From: Amnibacterium endophyticum
GTDB taxonomy: Bacteria > Actinomycetota > Actinomycetes > Actinomycetales > Microbacteriaceae
Reading direction: 5' to 3'
NCBI RefSeq assembly: GCF_042680685.1
Contig: NZ_JBHUEA010000021.1
Coordinates: 1-60,060 of the forward strand
Length of the DNA stretch: 60,060 nucleotides
Of the stretch, positions 35,657-44,130 are shown one piece after another. Each line of letters begins with the position of its first letter. The first letter of the stretch is position 1. Below the pieces are notes generated by a model, which saw nothing but the letters and a program-made list of their open reading frames with translations, was not told the origin of the DNA and ran no database searches. A program made the translations under genes and the position numbers.

Positions 35657-35717
35657 GCGGACTTGCCGCGAATCGCGGATGGACGCGGCGCGTCGCCGCA
35701 AGATGCGGCAAGTCCGC
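35657..35717. repeat. Nested inverted repeat between gpsA and ddl
   Basis: GCGGACTTGCCGC (35657-35669) and GCGGCAAGTCCGC (35705-35717) are exact complements. The 35-base centre has its own GCGGC/GCCGC stem. A likely terminator or intergenic repeat separating gpsA from the ddl promoter. Confidence 0.6.
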
Positions 35718-35741
35718 GGTGCCGCGCGCCGGTGCGAGGGG

Positions 35742-36737
35742 CTACTCGCCGACCGGGGCCGGGTCCTGCGCCGCGTGCGGCGCGAGCTCGCGCGGGTCCA
35801 GGACGCCCGCGACGACCTGCTGCACCTGCGTGCAGATCGGCATCTCGACGCCGCGCGCCGCCGCGAGCGCGAGCACCGGGTCGAGGGACGCGAGTCCCTC
35901 CGCGACCTGGTCCATCGTGCGCAGCACGTCGTCCTTCGTGTAGCCCTGCCCGAGCAGCCGCCCGGCGCGGTTGTTGCGGCTGCGCGGCGACTCGCTCGTC
36001 GCGATCAGGTCGCCGAGCCCCGCGAGCCCGGCGAGGGTCTCCGGCTGCGCGCCGAACGCTGCCGCGAAGTCGCTCATCTCAGCCAGCCCGCGCGTCAGGA
36101 TCGACGCCTTCGTGTTGTCCCCGTAGCCGACGCCGACCACGATCCCCACCGCCAGCGCGATCAGGTTCTTCAGCACGCCGCCGAACTCGGTGCCGATCAC
36201 GTCCGTGTTCACGAAGGTGCCGAAGTAGCGGTTCGCCGCCGCGGCCGCGACCCGCATGGCGCAGTCGAGGGACTCGGACGCGACGACCGCGGCCGTCGGC
36301 TGCTCCCGCGCGATCTCGAGCGCCAGGTTCGGGCCGGACACGACCGCGACGCGCTCGGCGGGCACGCCGAGGCCCTGCCGGATCACCTCGCTCATCCGGA
36401 GGCCGGTGCCCTCCTCCACGCCCTTCATGAGGCTGACGACCGCCGCGTCCGGCACGAGCAGCCCGTCGACGTCGGCGAGCAGGCCCCGCAGCGTCTGGCT
36501 GGGGACGGAGAGGAACACGAGGTCGGCGCCCGCGAGGGCGTCGCGCAGGTCGCTCGTCGCCCGCACCTCGTCGGGCAGCGTGACGCCCGGCAGGTAGTCG
36601 TCGTTGCGGCGGCGGCGCTGCACCGCCTCGGCGACCTGCGGACGACGCGCCCAGAGCGCGACGTCCTGCCCCGCGTCGCCGAGGACCTTCGCGAACGTGG
36701 TCCCCCAGCTGCCCGCGCCCAGCACCGCGGCGGTCAT
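35742..36737 (-). CDS. gpsA: NAD(P)-dependent glycerol-3-phosphate dehydrogenase
   Basis: GpsA makes sn-glycerol-3-phosphate for phospholipids. The 331 residues have the Rossmann loop AVLGAGSWGTTFAKVL (4-19), FLSVPSQTLR, VVSGPNLALEIA, the catalytic lysine in GGVLKNLIALAVG, and GLAGLGDLIATSESPRSRNN. It follows the acyltransferase after a gap filled by tandem repeats, so the two are probably separated at the RNA level by a repeat hairpin. Confidence 0.96.
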   Translation of the reverse strand: MTAAVLGAGSWGTTFAKVLGDAGQDVALWARRPQVAEAVQRRRRNDDYLPGVTLPDEVRATSDLRDALAGADLVFLSVPSQTLRGLLADVDGLLVPDAAVVSLMKGVEEGTGLRMSEVIRQGLGVPAERVAVVSGPNLALEIAREQPTAAVVASESLDCAMRVAAAAANRYFGTFVNTDVIGTEFGGVLKNLIALAVGIVVGVGYGDNTKASILTRGLAEMSDFAAAFGAQPETLAGLAGLGDLIATSESPRSRNNRAGRLLGQGYTKDDVLRTMDQVAEGLASLDPVLALAAARGVEMPICTQVQQVVAGVLDPRELAPHAAQDPAPVGE

Positions 36738-36772
36738 CGCGCCCCCTTGGTGCCGTGGAACGCGGGCGCGGG

Positions 36773-36897
36773 TGGTCTCGAGGCTCGCCGCAGCGCGGTT
36801 CCTGAGGCCCTCGAAGGGCGCACCTCGACCAGCGGGAGGGCTCGCTGCAGCGCGGTCCCTGAGGCCCTCGAAGGGCGCACCTCGACCAGCGGGACGG
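36773..36897. repeat. Dispersed repeat locus: two 57-bp tandem units
   Basis: The lead-in matches that at 32963 and is followed by units at 36784-36840 and 36841-36897 (two or three differences). Each is the 34-bp unit type with a 23-base insertion reading CGGTCCCTGAGGCCCTCGAA, a relative of the CCTGAGCCTGTCGAAGG palindrome frequent in actinobacterial intergenic DNA. The insertion can fold by itself. Lies between plsC and gpsA. Confidence 0.8.
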
Positions 36898-36900
36898 GCA

Positions 36901-37653
36901 TCAGAAGCGGCCCGTCTCGGACTGGCCGTGCTTCGACGGGTCCCAGCGCTCCGGCGGCGCGGTCTCGCCGCGGAGGCCCTCCTCGAGCCGCGTGATCGCC
37001 GCCATGATCCGGTCCGTCGCCTCGTTGAGCGCGGCGCGGTCGCCGACCCGGCCGAGGTCGGCGAGGTCGACCGGGTCGCCGAAGACGACGTCGATGCTCG
37101 GCCGCGGGGACAGCGTGAAGCGGGTCGAGTTCACTGGCATCAGGCCCTGCACGCCCCAGTGCGCGGCCGGCACCACGGGCAGCCCCAGCTCCAGCGCGAG
37201 CCGCGCCGCGCCGGTCTTGCCGCGCATCGGCCAGAGGTCCGGATCTCGGGTGAGCGAGCCCTCGGGGTAGACGATCACGCCCTGCCCCTCCTCGATCAGC
37301 CGCTTCGCGGCGGACAGCGGCAGCGCACCTCGGGCGGCCCCGCCCCGCTCCACCGGGATCTGCCCGATGCCGTGCAGCAGCGAACCGACGACGGGGATCC
37401 GGAACAGCGAGGCCTTCGCGAGGAAGCGCGGAGCGCGGCCGGCGTGCCAGACCGCGTACCCCATGACGACGGGGTCGATGTTCGACATGTGGTTCGGCGA
37501 CAGGATGAACGCCCCGGTCGCGGGCACCTTGTGCCCGTCCCGGATCCGGATCGTCGCGACGCCCTTCAGCGGCGGGATGAGCAGGGCGGCGAAGAGCCAG
37601 AGCAGCGACGGGCGGCGCGTCTCGGTGCCGCGCCGCCGCCGTCGCTCAGCCAT
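36901..37653 (-). CDS. plsC: 1-acyl-sn-glycerol-3-phosphate acyltransferase-like protein
   Basis: A 250-residue PlsC-family enzyme transferring an acyl chain in phosphatidic acid synthesis. A basic N-terminus and one hydrophobic segment (LLWLFAALLIPPL) precede the catalytic motif NHMSNIDP (NHx4D type, about 54-61), FLAKASLF, and motif III VIVYPEGSLT. It overlaps murA by 8 bp; gpsA, making the backbone it acts on, is next downstream. Confidence 0.9.
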   Translation of the reverse strand: MAERRRRRGTETRRPSLLWLFAALLIPPLKGVATIRIRDGHKVPATGAFILSPNHMSNIDPVVMGYAVWHAGRAPRFLAKASLFRIPVVGSLLHGIGQIPVERGGAARGALPLSAAKRLIEEGQGVIVYPEGSLTRDPDLWPMRGKTGAARLALELGLPVVPAAHWGVQGLMPVNSTRFTLSPRPSIDVVFGDPVDLADLGRVGDRAALNEATDRIMAAITRLEEGLRGETAPPERWDPSKHGQSETGRF

Positions 37654-39046
37654 CGACCGTGAAGCGGGCCCCCAGCGCCTTCAGCTTGCCGCCGAAGTCC
37701 TCGTACCCGCGGCTGATGATCCCCACGTTGCGCACGGTGCTCGTGCCCTGGGCGGTCAGCGCCGCGATGAGGTGGGAGAAGCCGCCGCGCAGGTCCGGAA
37801 CGGTGACGTCCGCGCCGTGCAGCGGGGTCGGCCCGGTGATCACCGCGGCCTGCTCCAGCTCGCGCCGGGCCACGCGGCGGTTCGGCGCCGCGAAGCCGCG
37901 CGGGTGCACGCGGATGTCCGCGCCCATCTTCTGCAGCGCGTCCGTGAACCCGAACCGGTTCTCGTAGACGGTCTCGTGGATCGTGGAGACCCCGTCGGCC
38001 TGCGTCAGCGCGACGACGAGCGGCTGCTGCCAGTCGGTCATGAAGCCGGGGTGCACGTCCGTCTCGATCAGCACGGGCTGCAGCGTGCCGCCCGGGTGCC
38101 AGAAGCGGATGCCGTGCTCGAGCACGTCGAACTCGCCGCCGACCTTCCGGAAGATGTTGAGGAACGTCATCATGTGCTCCTGCACGGCGCCCTTGACGAA
38201 GACGTCGCCCTTCGTCGCGAGCGCGGCGGAGGCCCAGGAGGCCGCCTCGTTGCGGTCGAAGATCGCGCGGTGCGTGTAGCCCCGCAGGTCCTTCACGCCC
38301 TCGATCAGGATCACGCGGTTCGGCTCGACCGAGATGATCGCGCCCATCTTCTGCAGGATCGCGATCAGGTCCATGATCTCGGGCTCGATCGCGGCGTTCC
38401 GCAGCTCGGTCGTGCCGCGGGCGCGCACCGAGGTGAGCAGCACCTGCTCCGTCGCCCCGACGCTCGGGTACGGCAGGTGGATCGTCGCGCCGTGCAGGCC
38501 GTTCGGGGCCGACAGCCGGATCCCGGTCGGCAGCTTCTCGACGATCGCGCCGAACTTGCGGAGCGCGTCCAGGTGGAAGTCGATCGGCCGGTCGCCGATG
38601 CGGCAGCCGCCGAGGTCCGGGATGAAGGCCTCGCCGAGCTGGTGCAGCAGCGGGCCGCAGAACAGGATCGGGATGCGGCTCGAGCCCGCGTGCGCGTCGA
38701 TCTCGCGCATGTGGGCCCGCCGCACGTTCTTCGCGTCGAGCAGCAGCTCGCCGGGCTCGACGCCCTCCTTGACGCTGACGCCGTGGATCTCGAGCAGCCC
38801 CCGCACGACGCGGACGTCGCTGATGGCCGGCACGTCGCGCAGCACGCTGACGCCGTCGGACAGCAGCGAGGCGACCATCGCCTTCGTCACGAGGTTCTTG
38901 GCGCCGCGCACGTCGACCTCGCCGACGAGCGGCTTGCCGCCCTCGATCGTGAGGCGGTCGAACGTGAGCCCGACGCTGGCGGCGGCGCGGGCCGCGTCCG
39001 AGATGACCGCGATCTGCGCGGTGCTGGGTCCTGTGCTGATGCTCAT
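37646..39046 (-). CDS. murA: UDP-N-acetylglucosamine 1-carboxyvinyltransferase
   Basis: MurA commits UDP-GlcNAc to peptidoglycan synthesis using PEP. The 466 residues start with a 28-residue non-conserved leader, then LTIEGGKPLVGEVDVRGAKN (K50-N51). The active-site loop is GGCRIGDRPIDFH with C148, the cysteine that fosfomycin modifies; mycobacteria have Asp there. GATEQVLL and QPLVVALTQADG are also standard. The ATG overlaps the leuD stop (ATGA), so wall synthesis is coupled to leucine synthesis here. Confidence 0.96.
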   Translation of the reverse strand: MSISTGPSTAQIAVISDAARAAASVGLTFDRLTIEGGKPLVGEVDVRGAKNLVTKAMVASLLSDGVSVLRDVPAISDVRVVRGLLEIHGVSVKEGVEPGELLLDAKNVRRAHMREIDAHAGSSRIPILFCGPLLHQLGEAFIPDLGGCRIGDRPIDFHLDALRKFGAIVEKLPTGIRLSAPNGLHGATIHLPYPSVGATEQVLLTSVRARGTTELRNAAIEPEIMDLIAILQKMGAIISVEPNRVILIEGVKDLRGYTHRAIFDRNEAASWASAALATKGDVFVKGAVQEHMMTFLNIFRKVGGEFDVLEHGIRFWHPGGTLQPVLIETDVHPGFMTDWQQPLVVALTQADGVSTIHETVYENRFGFTDALQKMGADIRVHPRGFAAPNRRVARRELEQAAVITGPTPLHGADVTVPDLRGGFSHLIAALTAQGTSTVRNVGIISRGYEDFGGKLKALGARFTVDG

Positions 39047-39645
39047 GCGTGCCTCACCGGGAGGGTCGTGGGCCGCCAGCTGGCGCGGCCCTGCTCGAAC
39101 TGCGTGATGCGCTCCTCGTCGCGCAGGGTCAGCCCGATGTCGTCGAGGCCCTCGAGGAGCCGCCACCGGGTGTAGTCGTCGATCTCGAACGCGAAGGACT
39201 CCCCCGCGAGGGTGACGGTCCGCGCCTGCAGGTCGACGGTAGCCGCCGTGCCCGGATCGGCCTCGATCAGCGACCAGCATGTCTCGATCGCCGACTCCGG
39301 CAGCACCCCGGTGAGCAGCCCCTGCTTGCCCGAGTTGCCGCGGAAGATGTCGCCGAACCGGGAGGAGAAGACGGCGCGGAAGCCGTGGTCGCGCAGCGCC
39401 CAGACCGCGTGCTCGCGGCTCGAGCCCGTGCCGAAGTCGGGGCCCGCGAACAGCACCGAGCCCCGGGCGTAGGCGGGCTGGTTCAGCACGAAGGACGGCT
39501 CCTGCCTCAGATGGGCGAAGAGCGCGTCCTCGAACCCGGTCTTCGTGACCCGCTTCAGGTAAACGGCCGGGATGATCTGGTCCGTGTCGGTCGCGGAGCG
39601 GCGCAGCGGCACCGCGACGCCCGTGTGCGTGGTGAACGGCTCCAT
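39043..39645 (-). CDS. leuD: 3-isopropylmalate dehydratase small subunit
   Basis: LeuD is the swivel-domain subunit of isopropylmalate isomerase (leucine synthesis, second step). The 200 residues contain TDTDQIIPAVYLKRV, GPDFGTGSSREHAVWAL, FSSRFGDIFRGNSGKQGLL, and EIDDYTRWRLLEGLDDIGLTL, all typical. The start overlaps the leuC stop by one base (TGATG). Confidence 0.96.
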   Translation of the reverse strand: MEPFTTHTGVAVPLRRSATDTDQIIPAVYLKRVTKTGFEDALFAHLRQEPSFVLNQPAYARGSVLFAGPDFGTGSSREHAVWALRDHGFRAVFSSRFGDIFRGNSGKQGLLTGVLPESAIETCWSLIEADPGTAATVDLQARTVTLAGESFAFEIDDYTRWRLLEGLDDIGLTLRDEERITQFEQGRASWRPTTLPVRHA

Positions 39646-41105
39646 CAGACCAGGACCTCCGCGGCGACGTCGGACGGGGAGGACAGGGTGCCGCGGATCG
39701 CCGTGGCGGCCGCGACGAGCGGCGACACGAGGTGGGTGCGACCGCCCTTGCCCTGCCGGCCCTCGAAGTTGCGGTTCGAGGTCGACGCGCACCGCTCCCC
39801 CGGCGCCAGCTGATCCGGGTTCATGCCGAGGCACATCGAGCATCCGGCGAACCGCCACTCGGCGCCGAAGTCCGTGAAGACCTTGTCGAGGCCCTCGGCC
39901 TCCGCCTCGAGCCGGACCCGGGCGGAGCCCGGCACGACCATGACGCGCACGCCCTCGGCCTTCTTGCGCCCCTTCACGATCGAGGCGAACTGCCGCAGGT
40001 CCTCCACACGGCTGTTCGTGCACGAGCCCATGAAGACGGCGTCGACCCGGATCTCCTTCATCGGCGTCCCGGGCGCGAGGTCCATGTACTCGAGGGCGCG
40101 CTCGGCGGAGGCGCGCTCCTGCGGGTCCTCGATCGCGGCCGGGTCCGGCACCGCGCCCGCGAGCGTCGTGCCCTGGCCGGGGTTCGTGCCCCAGGTGACG
40201 AAGGGCTCGAGCTCGTCGGCGTCGAGGAACACCTCCGCGTCGAAGACGGCGTCGTCGTCGGACGGCAGGGTGCGCCAGTACTCGACCGCGGCGTCCCAGT
40301 CGGCGCCGGTCGGCGCGTGCGCCCGCCCGCGCAGGTAGTCGAAGGTCGTCTCGTCGGGCGCGACCATGCCGGCCCGGGCACCCGCCTCGATCGACATGTT
40401 GCAGATCGTCATCCGGCCCTCCATCGAGAGCGACCGGATGGCGGATCCGCGGTACTCGAGCACGTAGCCCTGGCCGCCGTTCGTCCCGATCCTCGCGATG
40501 ACGGCGAGGATGATGTCCTTCGCCGTGACGCCCGGCTTCAGCGTCCCCTCCACGGTGATCGCCATCGTCCTGAACGGCTTCAGCGGCAGGGTCTGCGTGG
40601 CGAGCACGTGCTCCACCTCGCTCGTGCCGATGCCGAACGCCATCGCGCCGAACGCGCCGTGGGTGGAGGTGTGGGAGTCGCCGCAGACCACGGTGATCCC
40701 CGGCATCGTGAGGCCGAGCTGCGGACCGACGATGTGGACGATGCCCTGCTCGACGTCGCCGAGCGAGTGCAGGCGGACGCCGAACTCCGCCGCGTTGCGG
40801 CGCAGGGTCTCGATCTGGGTGCGGCTCGTCGGGTCCGCGATGGGCTTGTCGATCTCGAGCGTCGGGGTGTTGTGGTCCTCGGTCGCGATCGTGAGGTCGG
40901 GCCGGCGGACCGGGCGGCCCTCGGCGCGCAGGCCGTCGAACGCCTGCGGGCTCGTCACCTCGTGCAGCAGGTGCAGGTCGATGTAGATCAGGTCGGGGGC
41001 CCCGTCCTCGCCGCGGGCGACGAGGTGGTCGGCCCACACCTTCTCGGCGAGGGTGCGGGCGCCGGGGCGGGAGGGCGTCTCAGGGGCGGGTGCGGTCTCG
41101 GTCAT
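39645..41105 (-). CDS. leuC: 3-isopropylmalate dehydratase large subunit
   Basis: LeuC carries the 4Fe-4S cluster of isopropylmalate isomerase. The 486 residues have VVCGDSHTSTHGAFGAMAFG and the cluster ligands C362 (FMGSCTNSR), C422 and C425 (GCSMCLGMNPD). The ribosome site AAGGA lies six bases before the ATG. The leader in front carries a leucine-rich peptide and hairpins, pointing to attenuation control of leuC-leuD-murA. Confidence 0.96.
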   Translation of the reverse strand: MTETAPAPETPSRPGARTLAEKVWADHLVARGEDGAPDLIYIDLHLLHEVTSPQAFDGLRAEGRPVRRPDLTIATEDHNTPTLEIDKPIADPTSRTQIETLRRNAAEFGVRLHSLGDVEQGIVHIVGPQLGLTMPGITVVCGDSHTSTHGAFGAMAFGIGTSEVEHVLATQTLPLKPFRTMAITVEGTLKPGVTAKDIILAVIARIGTNGGQGYVLEYRGSAIRSLSMEGRMTICNMSIEAGARAGMVAPDETTFDYLRGRAHAPTGADWDAAVEYWRTLPSDDDAVFDAEVFLDADELEPFVTWGTNPGQGTTLAGAVPDPAAIEDPQERASAERALEYMDLAPGTPMKEIRVDAVFMGSCTNSRVEDLRQFASIVKGRKKAEGVRVMVVPGSARVRLEAEAEGLDKVFTDFGAEWRFAGCSMCLGMNPDQLAPGERCASTSNRNFEGRQGKGGRTHLVSPLVAAATAIRGTLSSPSDVAAEVLV

Positions 41106-41142
41106 GGCTGTCCTTCAGCAGGTCACGAGCGGTGTCCTGGCG

Positions 41143-41193
41143 CGCGGGGAGCCTCCGCGACGAGGGAGCCAGGGGGTTCAGACCTCGTCGCGG
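41143..41193 (-). promoter_or_regulatory. Leucine attenuator candidate: two mutually exclusive hairpins
   Basis: Hairpin 1 pairs CCGCGACGAGG (41183-41193 on the minus strand) with CCTCGTCGCGG (41155-41165), 11 bp exact, loop 17. Its 5' arm overlaps the last codons of the leader peptide. Hairpin 2 uses part of the same 3' arm (CGCGG, 41155-41159) with CCGCG (41143-41147) seven bases on, so both cannot form together. This is the logic of ribosome-controlled attenuation. No T-tract follows hairpin 2, so termination versus ribosome-site masking is undecided. Confidence 0.6.
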
Positions 41194-41219
41194 CAGCGAA
41201 GAAGCAGGCCGCGCAGCAC
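41178..41219 (-). CDS. Leucine leader peptide of leuCD-murA
   Basis: A 13-codon frame reading MLRGLLLRCRDEV and stop. Four of 13 codons are leucine (CTG, CTG, CTT, CTT). The two CTT codons are striking in a genome where Leu is almost always CTG or CTC, as expected for a stalling site that senses charged tRNA-Leu. The start is GTG with no ribosome-binding site, exactly seven bases after an extended -10 element, so the transcript probably begins at the start codon. Hairpin 1 of the attenuator begins within codons 9 to 13. Confidence 0.7.
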   Translation of the reverse strand: MLRGLLLRCRDEV

Positions 41220-41226
41220 GCGGGCG

Positions 41227-41232
41227 AGGTTA
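41227..41232 (-). promoter_or_regulatory. Extended -10 promoter of the leu leader
   Basis: TGGTAACCT on the minus strand: hexamer TAACCT with the extended TGn upstream. Seven bases later is the GTG of the leader peptide. No good -35 hexamer is visible. Confidence 0.5.
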
Positions 41233-41328
41233 CCACCGTGTTTCGCGGCCCCGTCCGCGCCACCTCGCCCAGCGTTCGCCCAGCGGACGTCAAGCCGTTG
41301 ACGGATCGCAAGAATATGGTCGCCTGCC

Positions 41329-42963
41329 ATGACCTCCGACACCGCGACCAGGGACGACCTCTACCGCGCCGCTCGGGCGGTGGGCCTCGACGTCGGCGCG
41401 CGCGCCACGAAGCAGGAGCTGCTCGACGCGCTGCGCCGCGGCGTCCCCGACGGGCACGGGCAGCAGGGCGGGCAGGACGGCGCGGACCGGCAGGACGACG
41501 GCGACGACGATGGCGACGGCGAGGACGCCGACGCGACGGACCAGGGCGGCCGGGTCTCCGCCGAGGGGCACGACGAGCACGGCGCGGAGGGCGACGCCGA
41601 CGACCGCGTCGCCTCGCGGGTCGACGCCTTCCGGCGCATCGCGGAGGCGCGCGCCGCGGGCGAGATGGTGCTGCTGCCCCGGACGCTGACCGGCGACGAC
41701 CGCCGCGTGCACGTCCGCCAGACGATCCGCGAGGACCACCAGCTGCGCATCGCCCGCCACGACGAGGAGGTCGTCGGCAAGTTCGACAAGCTCGCCGGCT
41801 CGCGCTTCTCCTTCTTCCGCGGCACCGCGCTCCTCTTCTACCGCGACATGGTGGGCGAGGACCCGTGGATGCCCACGGTGCTCGTCGCGGGCGACATCCA
41901 CCCCGAGAACTTCGGCGTGGTGCCGAGCGCCGACAACGTGCCGACCTTCGGCATCAACGACTACGACGAGGTCTTCTACGCGCCCTTCACCTGGGACCTG
42001 AAGCGCGGCGGCACCGGCTTCGTCATCGCGGCCGACGAGATCGGCGGGCTGAAGCGGAAGCAGCGGCTGGAGGTCGTCCGCTCCTTCGTCCGCGGCTACA
42101 TCGAGCACATGCGCGGCTACCAGGAGCACCAGAACGAGAAGGCCGGCGACCTGCAGCGGCACAACGCGCCGAAGCTGATCGCGGACCTGATCGACTCGGC
42201 CACGGAGGACGGTCGCGCGAGGTGGCTCGAGAAGAAGTACTTCGACGAGCACAAGCGCGGGTTCAGGGCGAGCAGGAAGCTGACGCCGGTCAGCAGCCGG
42301 AAGGCCGAGTTCCAGCGCCTGATCGACGAGTACGTCGAGCACCGCGGTCTCGACGTCCCCGACCGGGTCGACGGCATGCGGGTGAAGGACGTCGCCGAGC
42401 GGCACGGGCAGGGCACCGCCTCCCTCGGCCTCACGCGCTACTACGTGATGCTCGAGGGCGCGAGCCACGACGCGACGGACGACGTGCTGCTCGAGCTGAA
42501 GCAGGCGCGGCGGTCCGCGCTCGAGGGCGTGGTGCCGCCCTCGCCGTACGACGTCGAGGGCGCCGCGGATCGGGTCGCCTACGGCCAGCGCGTGCAGACG
42601 GTCAGCGGCGACGTCTTCTACGGCAGCCTCAAGCACGAGGGCGTCAGCTACCTCGTGCGCGAGCGGTCGTCGTTCCGGGACGACATCGACCTCGACGACC
42701 TCGACTTCGACGACTGGTGCGAGTACGCGCGGATCTGCGGCGGCGTCGTCGCGCACGCGCACGCCCTGTCGGACGACCTCGGCGTGGTCGACGTCGACAT
42801 CGAGCCCGAGGTGCTCGAGGCGATGGGGCGGGAGGAGCTCTTCGTCGACGACCTCGTGCGCTTCTGCCACGAGGCCGCCGAGCGCAACCGCCGCGACCAC
42901 GAGGCCTACCGCGCGGACCACGCGCTCGGCGCCTTCGAGAAGGTCGACCGCGTCTACCGCTGA
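41329..42963 (+). CDS. DUF2252 family protein with N-terminal SAP-like domain
   Basis: 544 residues. Residues 7-38 (TRDDLYRAARAVGLDVGARA and following ELLDALRR) look like a SAP/Rho-N helix pair. A 60-residue Asp/Gly-rich linker follows. From about 95 to the end is the DUF2252 domain, a kinase-like fold: RSFFRG-type FSFFRGTALLFYRD, VLVAGDIHPENFG (catalytic-loop-like, D/H/N) and GINDYDEVFYAPFTWDL (DFD-like metal motif). The activity is unknown; the motifs suggest phosphotransfer. TATGGT lies eight bases before the ATG. Confidence 0.85.
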   Translation: MTSDTATRDDLYRAARAVGLDVGARATKQELLDALRRGVPDGHGQQGGQDGADRQDDGDDDGDGEDADATDQGGRVSAEGHDEHGAEGDADDRVASRVDAFRRIAEARAAGEMVLLPRTLTGDDRRVHVRQTIREDHQLRIARHDEEVVGKFDKLAGSRFSFFRGTALLFYRDMVGEDPWMPTVLVAGDIHPENFGVVPSADNVPTFGINDYDEVFYAPFTWDLKRGGTGFVIAADEIGGLKRKQRLEVVRSFVRGYIEHMRGYQEHQNEKAGDLQRHNAPKLIADLIDSATEDGRARWLEKKYFDEHKRGFRASRKLTPVSSRKAEFQRLIDEYVEHRGLDVPDRVDGMRVKDVAERHGQGTASLGLTRYYVMLEGASHDATDDVLLELKQARRSALEGVVPPSPYDVEGAADRVAYGQRVQTVSGDVFYGSLKHEGVSYLVRERSSFRDDIDLDDLDFDDWCEYARICGGVVAHAHALSDDLGVVDVDIEPEVLEAMGREELFVDDLVRFCHEAAERNRRDHEAYRADHALGAFEKVDRVYR

Positions 42964-42976
42964 CGGCGCTCGGGCT

Positions 42977-43031
42977 GGAACGGCGTTCACGGGCCGGAAC
43001 GACTGGTCGGAACGGCCCGCGGGCGCCGTTC
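42977..43031. repeat. Nested hairpin containing palindrome copy L
   Basis: GGAACGGCG (42977-42985) pairs with CGCCGTTCC (43023-43031). Within it, 42990-43019 (CGGGCCGGAACGACTGGTCG then GAACGGCCCG) is the imperfect counterpart of the perfect palindrome at 44131-44160. Likely terminator of the DUF2252 gene, and left boundary of the nuclease-like gene. Confidence 0.65.
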
Positions 43032-43178
43032 CTGCCCGTCGCGATCCGCGGCGGAACCCGGGAGAGGATCGCTCGGCCAGCGCCGCTCCGCTCCTCCCCA
43101 GGTCGACTTCCGCGCCGATCTCGGATCGGATCGCGATCAGGCCGCCACCGGTGGACGCCTCAGGCTTCCCTCGGGGTC

Positions 43179-44120
43179 ATGCAGCGCATCGCCGGCAGGG
43201 AGCACGTCCGCTACAGCGGGCACAGGAACCGCTACGGGGTCGACGCCCGCACGCTGCGACGCCAGGCGCTGCGTGGCGAGATGACCAAGCTGCGCTGCGG
43301 CGCCTTCGTCGACACGGCGGTCTGGGAGTCGCTCGACCCGCAGCAGCGGATGCGGCTGGAGGCCGCCGCCGTGCACGACTCGGGCCGTGTCCGCTTCATC
43401 GCCTCCCACGCCTCCGCTGCCGCGCTCTGGGAGGTGCCTCGCATCGGCGCTCCCGACGGGCTCGTGCACACGCTCACCTCCGCGGCGGACGGCACCCGCA
43501 CCGAGAACGGGCTGCGGAAGCACGCGGTCGCCGATCTCGACCTGCACCGGGTCCTGGTCCACGGCATCCCGTGCACGTCGATCGAGCGGACCGTCCTCGA
43601 CCTCGCCATGACCGAGCCGTTCGTCGACGCCGTCGTCGCCCTCGACTGGGCCCTCCGTGAGCACACGTCGGAGGACGCGCTCCATCGAGCGCTCGAGGAG
43701 CTCGACCCGATGCGCGGGCGGGCGAAGGCCGAGCGCGTCCTCGCCTTCGGCGACGGGCGCTCGGGGTCGGTCGGCGAGTCGTACAGCCGGGCCCTCATGG
43801 CCGAGCACGGCTTCCCGGTGCCCGTGCTGCAGCAGCGGTTCGACGACCACCGGGGCCTGATCGGCTTCGTCGACTTCTTCTGGCCCGACTTCTCCCTCAT
43901 CGGGGAGTTCGACGGGCTCGTCAAGTACTCGGACCTGTCGATGCTCCGGGGGCGCACGCCTGCCGACGCCCTCGTCGACGAGAAGATCCGGGAGGACCGC
44001 CTCCGATCGACCGGGAACCGCTGCATCAGGTGGATCTGGGCGACGCTCCGGCAGCGCGGTGCGCTCGCCGCACAGCTGCGCGCCGCAGGCCTGCCGTCCT
44101 CCGCGGCGATCCGGGCCTGA
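43179..44120 (+). CDS. AbiEi-type winged-helix protein with C-terminal PD-(D/E)xK nuclease-like domain
   Basis: 313 residues. The N-terminal half resembles the AbiEi antitoxin-like proteins abundant in actinobacteria: a winged helix (TLRRQALRGEMTKLRCGAFVD), ASHASAAALWEVPRIG, and TSIERTVLDLAM. The C-terminal half (about 200-300) has the DUF559/Vsr-like core GFVDFFWPDFSLIGEFDGLVKY, with D, E-x-D and K in nuclease spacing, then EKIREDRLRSTG. No toxin partner is adjacent. No ribosome site or -10 is obvious, so the start is uncertain. It is bracketed by near-identical 30-bp palindromes. Confidence 0.72.
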   Translation: MQRIAGREHVRYSGHRNRYGVDARTLRRQALRGEMTKLRCGAFVDTAVWESLDPQQRMRLEAAAVHDSGRVRFIASHASAAALWEVPRIGAPDGLVHTLTSAADGTRTENGLRKHAVADLDLHRVLVHGIPCTSIERTVLDLAMTEPFVDAVVALDWALREHTSEDALHRALEELDPMRGRAKAERVLAFGDGRSGSVGESYSRALMAEHGFPVPVLQQRFDDHRGLIGFVDFFWPDFSLIGEFDGLVKYSDLSMLRGRTPADALVDEKIREDRLRSTGNRCIRWIWATLRQRGALAAQLRAAGLPSSAAIRA

Positions 44121-44130
44121 TCGGCGGAGC

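Noticed and set aside
41298..41303. TTGACG as -35 box for the DUF2252 gene
   Set aside because: Only 11 bases separate it from the TATGGT -10 candidate, too short for a normal promoter; only the -10 is considered plausible.
41123..41311. A 62-codon minus-strand frame in the leuC leader
   Set aside because: It contains no conserved motif and conflicts with the better supported 13-codon leucine leader and its promoter inside it.
39732..44120. A very long plus-strand open frame (1462 codons) antisense to leuC and upstream genes
   Set aside because: The first 3.4 kb has Arg/Gly/Ala-rich composition typical of a GC-rich shadow frame opposite leuC and DUF2252 coding; only the last 313 codons (43179-44120) look like protein.
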